NCBI RefSeq assembly: GCF_014204915.1
Contig: NZ_JACHMH010000001.1
Coordinates: 1,302,001 to 1,366,000 of the forward strand
Direction: 5' to 3'
Source of the DNA: Crossiella cryophila
Lineage (GTDB): Bacteria > Actinomycetota > Actinomycetes > Mycobacteriales > Pseudonocardiaceae
Length of the DNA stretch: 64,000 bases
A program made the translations under genes and the position numbers. The notes under the pieces are model-generated. The model worked only from the letters and a program-made list of their open reading frames with translations, was not told where the DNA came from and did no database searches. This document shows positions 61,080 through 64,000 of the stretch, piece by piece (the stretch's first letter is position 1; the number at the start of each line of letters is the position of its first letter).

Positions 61080-63089
61080 ATGACCGACTCCACGCCCGGC
61101 AACGATGCCGGAGTGCCGGAACTGCTGTGGCAACCCCAACCAGGCCGGGTCGGCGCCAGCCGGATGGCGGCCTTCCGCGGCTGGCTGCGCACCCAGCACG
61201 GACTGGACCTGGCCGACTACCCGGCACTGTGGCAGTGGTCCACCAGCGACCTGCCCGCGTTCTGGGGCGCACTGGCGGACTTCCTCGACGTCACCTTCCA
61301 CCAGCGGCCGAGGGCGGTGCTGGGCTCGAGCGCGATGCCCGGCGCCGAATGGTTCCCCGGCAGCACCCTCAACTACGCCGAGCACGCGCTGCGCCCCGGC
61401 CCCGGCAAGGGCGAGGCGGACCCGGCGGTGGAGTTCGTCCGCGAGGACGGCCTCAGCGCCCGGCTGACCTACGGCGAACTGCGGGCCAGGGTGGCCGCGG
61501 CCAGGGCAGGCCTGCGTGAGCTTGGCGTGCGCCAGGGCGACCGGGTGGCCGCGCTGGTGCCCAACTCGCCGGACACCCTGATCGCCTTCCTGGCCGCGGC
61601 CAGCCTGGGCGCGGTGTGGTCCTCCTGCTCGCCGGACTTCGGCGCGCGGGCCATCTCCGACCGGTTCACCCAGATCGAGCCGACCGTGCTGATCGCGGTC
61701 AACGGCTACGTCTACAACGGACGGTCCTTCGACACCAGGCCCACCGTGGAGCGGCTGCGCGGGGAGATCCCTGGGCTGCGCGCCACCGTGCTGGTGGACT
61801 ACCTGGGCAACGGCGCCACCCAGCCGGGCACCCAGGACTGGACCGAACTGCTCGAGAAGCACCGGGACGCGCAGCCGGGCTTCGACCCGGTGCCCTTCGA
61901 CCACCCGCTGTGGATCCTCTACTCCTCCGGCACCACCGGCCTGCCGAAGGGCATCGTGCACGGCCACGGCGGCATCGTGCTGGAGCACCTCAAATCCCTT
62001 GCCCTGCACGCGGATCTGGGCCCGGGTGATCGCTTCCTGTGGTTCACCACCACCGGCTGGATGATGTGGAACTACCTCGTCTCCGGCCTGCTGGTGGGCT
62101 GCACCGTGGTGCTCTTCGACGGCAGCCCCGCCTATCCCGACCTGGGCGCGCTGTGGCGGGTGGTGGAGCGGCTCAAGGTCACCTACTTCGGCACCTCCGC
62201 GCCGTACGTGCAGTCCTGCCTCAAGCGCGGCCTGCGCCCGGCCGAGCAGTACGACCTGTCCGCGCTGCGGGTGATCGGCTCCACCGGCGCCCCGCTGAGC
62301 CCGGAGGGCTTCGGCTGGCTGGCCGAGCACGTTGGCGAGCACATCCAGATCGCCAGCGTCTCCGGCGGCACCGACCTGTGCACCGCCTTCGTCGGCGCGG
62401 CCCCTGACGTGCCGGTGTGGCTGGGCGAGATCTCCTGCCGGATGCTCGGCGCGGCGGTGGCCGCCTACGACGAGGCAGGCAACCCGGTGGCCGACGAGGT
62501 CGGCGAACTGGTGATCACCGCACCGATGCCGTCCATGCCGGTGTTCTTCTGGCGGGACGCCGACGGCAGCAGGCTGCGGGAGGCATATTTCGAGACCTAC
62601 CCGGGTATCTGGCGGCACGGCGACTGGATCCGGATCACCCCGCGCGGGTCCTGCGTGATCTACGGCCGGAGTGATTCCACTCTCAATCGCGGTGGCGTGC
62701 GGATGGGCACCAGCGAGTTCTACCGGGTGGTGGAGGGCTTCGAGGAGGTGCTGGACTCGCTGGTCATCGACACCTCGGGGGCCGGCCAGAGCGACGGTGA
62801 GCTGCTCTGTTTCCTGGTGCTGGCGCCGGGGATCGAGCTGGCCGAGGTGGAGCCGCGGCTGCGCACCGAGCTGCGCGGGGCGCTCTCGCCGCGGCACGTG
62901 CCGAACCGGTTCCTGGCCATCACCGACGTGCCGCGCACGCTCAACGGGAAGAAGTGCGAGGTGCCGGTGAAGAAGATCCTGGCCGGCATGCCGCCGGAGC
63001 GGGCGGTCAGCCGGGACGCGCTGACCAACCCGGAGGCCCTGCGGCCGTTCGAGGAGCTGGCCGCGAGGGCCGCCGGAACCAGGCCGTGA
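61080..63089 (+). CDS. Acetoacetyl-CoA synthetase
   Basis: 669 residues, the usual length for this enzyme. Activates acetoacetate to acetoacetyl-CoA via an adenylate. N-terminal ELLWQPQPGRV and WQWSTSDLPAFW are typical; the P-loop YSSGTTGLPKG (about residue 282), the adenylate-binding GSTGAPLSPEGF, WRHGDWIRI and the C-terminal catalytic Lys in LNGKKCEVPVKKIL are all intact. It allows ketone bodies or PHB-derived acetoacetate to be used. Confidence 0.9.
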   Translation: MTDSTPGNDAGVPELLWQPQPGRVGASRMAAFRGWLRTQHGLDLADYPALWQWSTSDLPAFWGALADFLDVTFHQRPRAVLGSSAMPGAEWFPGSTLNYAEHALRPGPGKGEADPAVEFVREDGLSARLTYGELRARVAAARAGLRELGVRQGDRVAALVPNSPDTLIAFLAAASLGAVWSSCSPDFGARAISDRFTQIEPTVLIAVNGYVYNGRSFDTRPTVERLRGEIPGLRATVLVDYLGNGATQPGTQDWTELLEKHRDAQPGFDPVPFDHPLWILYSSGTTGLPKGIVHGHGGIVLEHLKSLALHADLGPGDRFLWFTTTGWMMWNYLVSGLLVGCTVVLFDGSPAYPDLGALWRVVERLKVTYFGTSAPYVQSCLKRGLRPAEQYDLSALRVIGSTGAPLSPEGFGWLAEHVGEHIQIASVSGGTDLCTAFVGAAPDVPVWLGEISCRMLGAAVAAYDEAGNPVADEVGELVITAPMPSMPVFFWRDADGSRLREAYFETYPGIWRHGDWIRITPRGSCVIYGRSDSTLNRGGVRMGTSEFYRVVEGFEEVLDSLVIDTSGAGQSDGELLCFLVLAPGIELAEVEPRLRTELRGALSPRHVPNRFLAITDVPRTLNGKKCEVPVKKILAGMPPERAVSRDALTNPEALRPFEELAARAAGTRP

Positions 63090-63315
63090 CGTGCGGAGAC
63101 GTTTTCGGTAAGGGAATTACCGAAGTGTCATCCGATCGAGTGTTGCCAAGCTTGTGCGACGGGTGAAACCGTCTGCCCGTGTCCACCGGACGTGGGACTG
63201 AGTGGACGCAGGGGATGATCCGGACGGACGGGTCGTTCGCGATCATGGGAAACCGTGATGGACAGTCGGGGCAGGGCGGTAAACGCCCTGCTCCGGCCCC
63301 TGATGACCCCCCGTT

Positions 63316-63344
63316 TTGGCGGATCCTCCGGGGATGTGTAAAGT
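63316..63344 (+). promoter_or_regulatory. Promoter of the tRNA-Ser(GCU)/tRNA-Arg cluster
   Basis: -35 TTGGCG (63316-63321), 17-bp spacer, -10 TAAAGT (63339-63344); predicted start near 63351, 22 bp before the tRNA. The preceding intergenic part (63090-63315) holds only a hairpin at 63268-63294 (11-bp stem, one mismatch), which may end the acetoacetyl-CoA synthetase transcript. Confidence 0.6.
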
Positions 63345-63372
63345 ACTGATCCGGCGGCCCCACAAGGCCCCG

Positions 63373-63463
63373 GGAGGCTTCGCCTAGTCTGGTCTATGGC
63401 GCCGCACTGCTAATGCGGTTGGGGGCTTCAACCCCCTCCCGGGTTCAAATCCCGGAGCCTCCG
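63373..63463 (+). tRNA. tRNA-Ser(GCU)
   Basis: Acceptor GGAGGCT pairs with AGCCTCC (63456-63462), discriminator G. Anticodon stem CCGCA/TGCGG closes CTGCTAA with anticodon GCT. A long variable arm (TTGGGGGCTTCAACCCCC) confirms class II. CCA is not encoded. Confidence 0.96.
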
Positions 63464-63501
63464 CAGTGTCTGGCCTCGGCCAGGCCACAACTGAAGATGA
63501 T

Positions 63502-63577
63502 GCGCTCGTAGCTCAACGGATAGAGCACTTGACTACGGATCAAGAGGTTGCAGGTTCGAATCCTGCCGAGCGCGCCA
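63502..63577 (+). tRNA. tRNA-Arg(ACG), CCA encoded
   Basis: Acceptor GCGCTCG pairs with CGAGCGC (63567-63573), discriminator G, CCA encoded. Anticodon stem CTTGA/TCAAG closes CTACGGA with anticodon ACG. D-loop AGCTCAACGGATAGAGC and T-arm GGTTCGAATCC are standard. Lies 38 bp after tRNA-Ser and shares its transcript. Confidence 0.97.
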
Positions 63578-63580
63578 CCC

Positions 63581-63609
63581 AAAGAACTGCCGCTTGTCGG
63601 CAGTTCTTT
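63581..63609 (+). terminator. Terminator after tRNA-Arg
   Basis: Perfect 12-bp stem AAAGAACTGCCG / CGGCAGTTCTTT with a 5-base loop; a T-rich tail GCTTTCTG follows. It separates the tRNAs from the cold-shock gene. Confidence 0.9.
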
Positions 63610-63803
63610 GCTTTCTGTGCTAGACTGGTCCCATCAGTTGGATGCAGTCATCTTTTCCTCGAACGTTGTGAAGCGCCCGCAGGAATTTTGACCGGCGGGC
63701 TCGCGCGTTCGGGAGGACATCTCCCTTCATCGCACCGGCCTGCCTGCGGCAGCTGGTGGCCTGCGAGGTGCAGGTCGCGAAGAGTGCAACCAGGGAGAAT
63801 CAG

Positions 63804-64000
63804 ATGGCTAAGGGCACTGTGAAGTGGTTCAACGGCGAGAAGGGCTTCGGCTTCATCGCCCAGGCTGACGGCGGTCCGGACGTCTTCGTCCACTTCAGTG
63901 CTATCCAGGGCAACGGTTACCGCACCCTGGAAGAGAACCAGCCGGTCGAGTTCGAGATCAGCCAGGGCCCCAAGGGCCCGCAGGCGGAGCAGGTGCGCGC
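63804..64000 (+). CDS. cspA: Cold-shock protein, 3' end outside the window
   Basis: The first 65 residues of a CspA-type protein that is normally about 67 residues, so only the last codons are missing. Both RNA-binding motifs are present: KGFGFI (RNP1) and VFVHF (RNP2), in the usual [18 protein letters not shown] context. Binds single-stranded RNA/DNA as a chaperone. GGGAG lies 6 nt before the ATG. A long leader of about 170 nt is likely, given TAGACT (63621-63626) as -10, which matches the long structured leaders of cold-shock genes. Confidence 0.95.
   Translation, partial: MAKGTVKWFNGEKGFGFIAQADGGPDVFVHFSAIQGNGYRTLEENQPVEFEISQGPKGPQAEQVR

Overview
The window is high-GC actinomycete chromosome. 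Its content suggests an arabinogalactan-bearing member of the Pseudonocardiales: UDP-galactopyranose mutase, GlfT1 and GlfT2 galactofuranosyltransferases, the decaprenylphosphoryl-phosphoribose (DPPR) branch, two Emb arabinosyltransferases, the proteasome activator Bpa and an Esx (WXG100) pair. Gene starts often overlap the preceding stop by 4 bp, and GTG starts and apparently leaderless genes are common. No insertion sequence, CRISPR array or prophage is visible.

Region 1 (1-16.7 kb, mostly plus strand) makes envelope polysaccharide: a family 2 glycosyltransferase plus DUF2304 partner, LhgO (minus), a polytopic membrane protein, a PIG-L deacetylase lipoprotein (minus), then GT2 - GtrA - YfhO-like - glf - glfT2 - a second GlfT2 paralogue - DPPR phosphatase - DPPR synthase. 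A DUF4143 ATPase with a 23-bp repeat array at its start interrupts the locus. Region 2 (18-28.2 kb, minus) is one tightly packed operon: small protein(s), GMC oxidoreductase, two epimerases, two Emb proteins. Region 3 (28.8-31.4 kb, minus) is the GlfT1/Wzt/Wzm galactan initiation and export module.

Region 4 (31.57-42.81 kb) is the accessory island and the most interesting part. It sits between genes whose M. tuberculosis relatives are close neighbours (Rv3781-Rv3783 and Rv3780). It holds a FecB/FecCD/ATPase metallophore importer, an MFS exporter, a 34-residue precursor peptide with a short Ser/His/Asn-rich stretch, a YcaO azole-RiPP machinery (leader-binding partner, YcaO, SagB-type dehydrogenase, S15/CocE hydrolase) and an AztD-like zinc chaperone. 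Each of its three promoter regions carries a 15-bp 7-1-7 sequence resembling actinobacterial Zur (zinc uptake regulator) boxes. I infer a zinc-starvation-induced, ribosomally made oxazole metallophore system: synthesis, export, re-uptake and metal handling.

Region 5 (42.8-64 kb) is mixed housekeeping and accessory sequence: bpa, a PLP-fold protein lacking the PLP lysine, a methyltransferase, an SDR, a quinone oxidoreductase, tandem GNAT acetyltransferases, a zinc metallopeptidase, an exported EEP-family protein, an EamA transporter with a divergent MarR gene and three operator copies, a 5'-nucleotidase, two more MarR genes, tRNA-Ser(UGA), a toxin-antitoxin-like pair, two related exported proteins of unknown function, a degenerate dienelactone-hydrolase-fold protein, an orphan WXG100 pair, acetoacetyl-CoA synthetase, tRNA-Ser(GCU), tRNA-Arg(ACG) and the start of a cold-shock protein gene.
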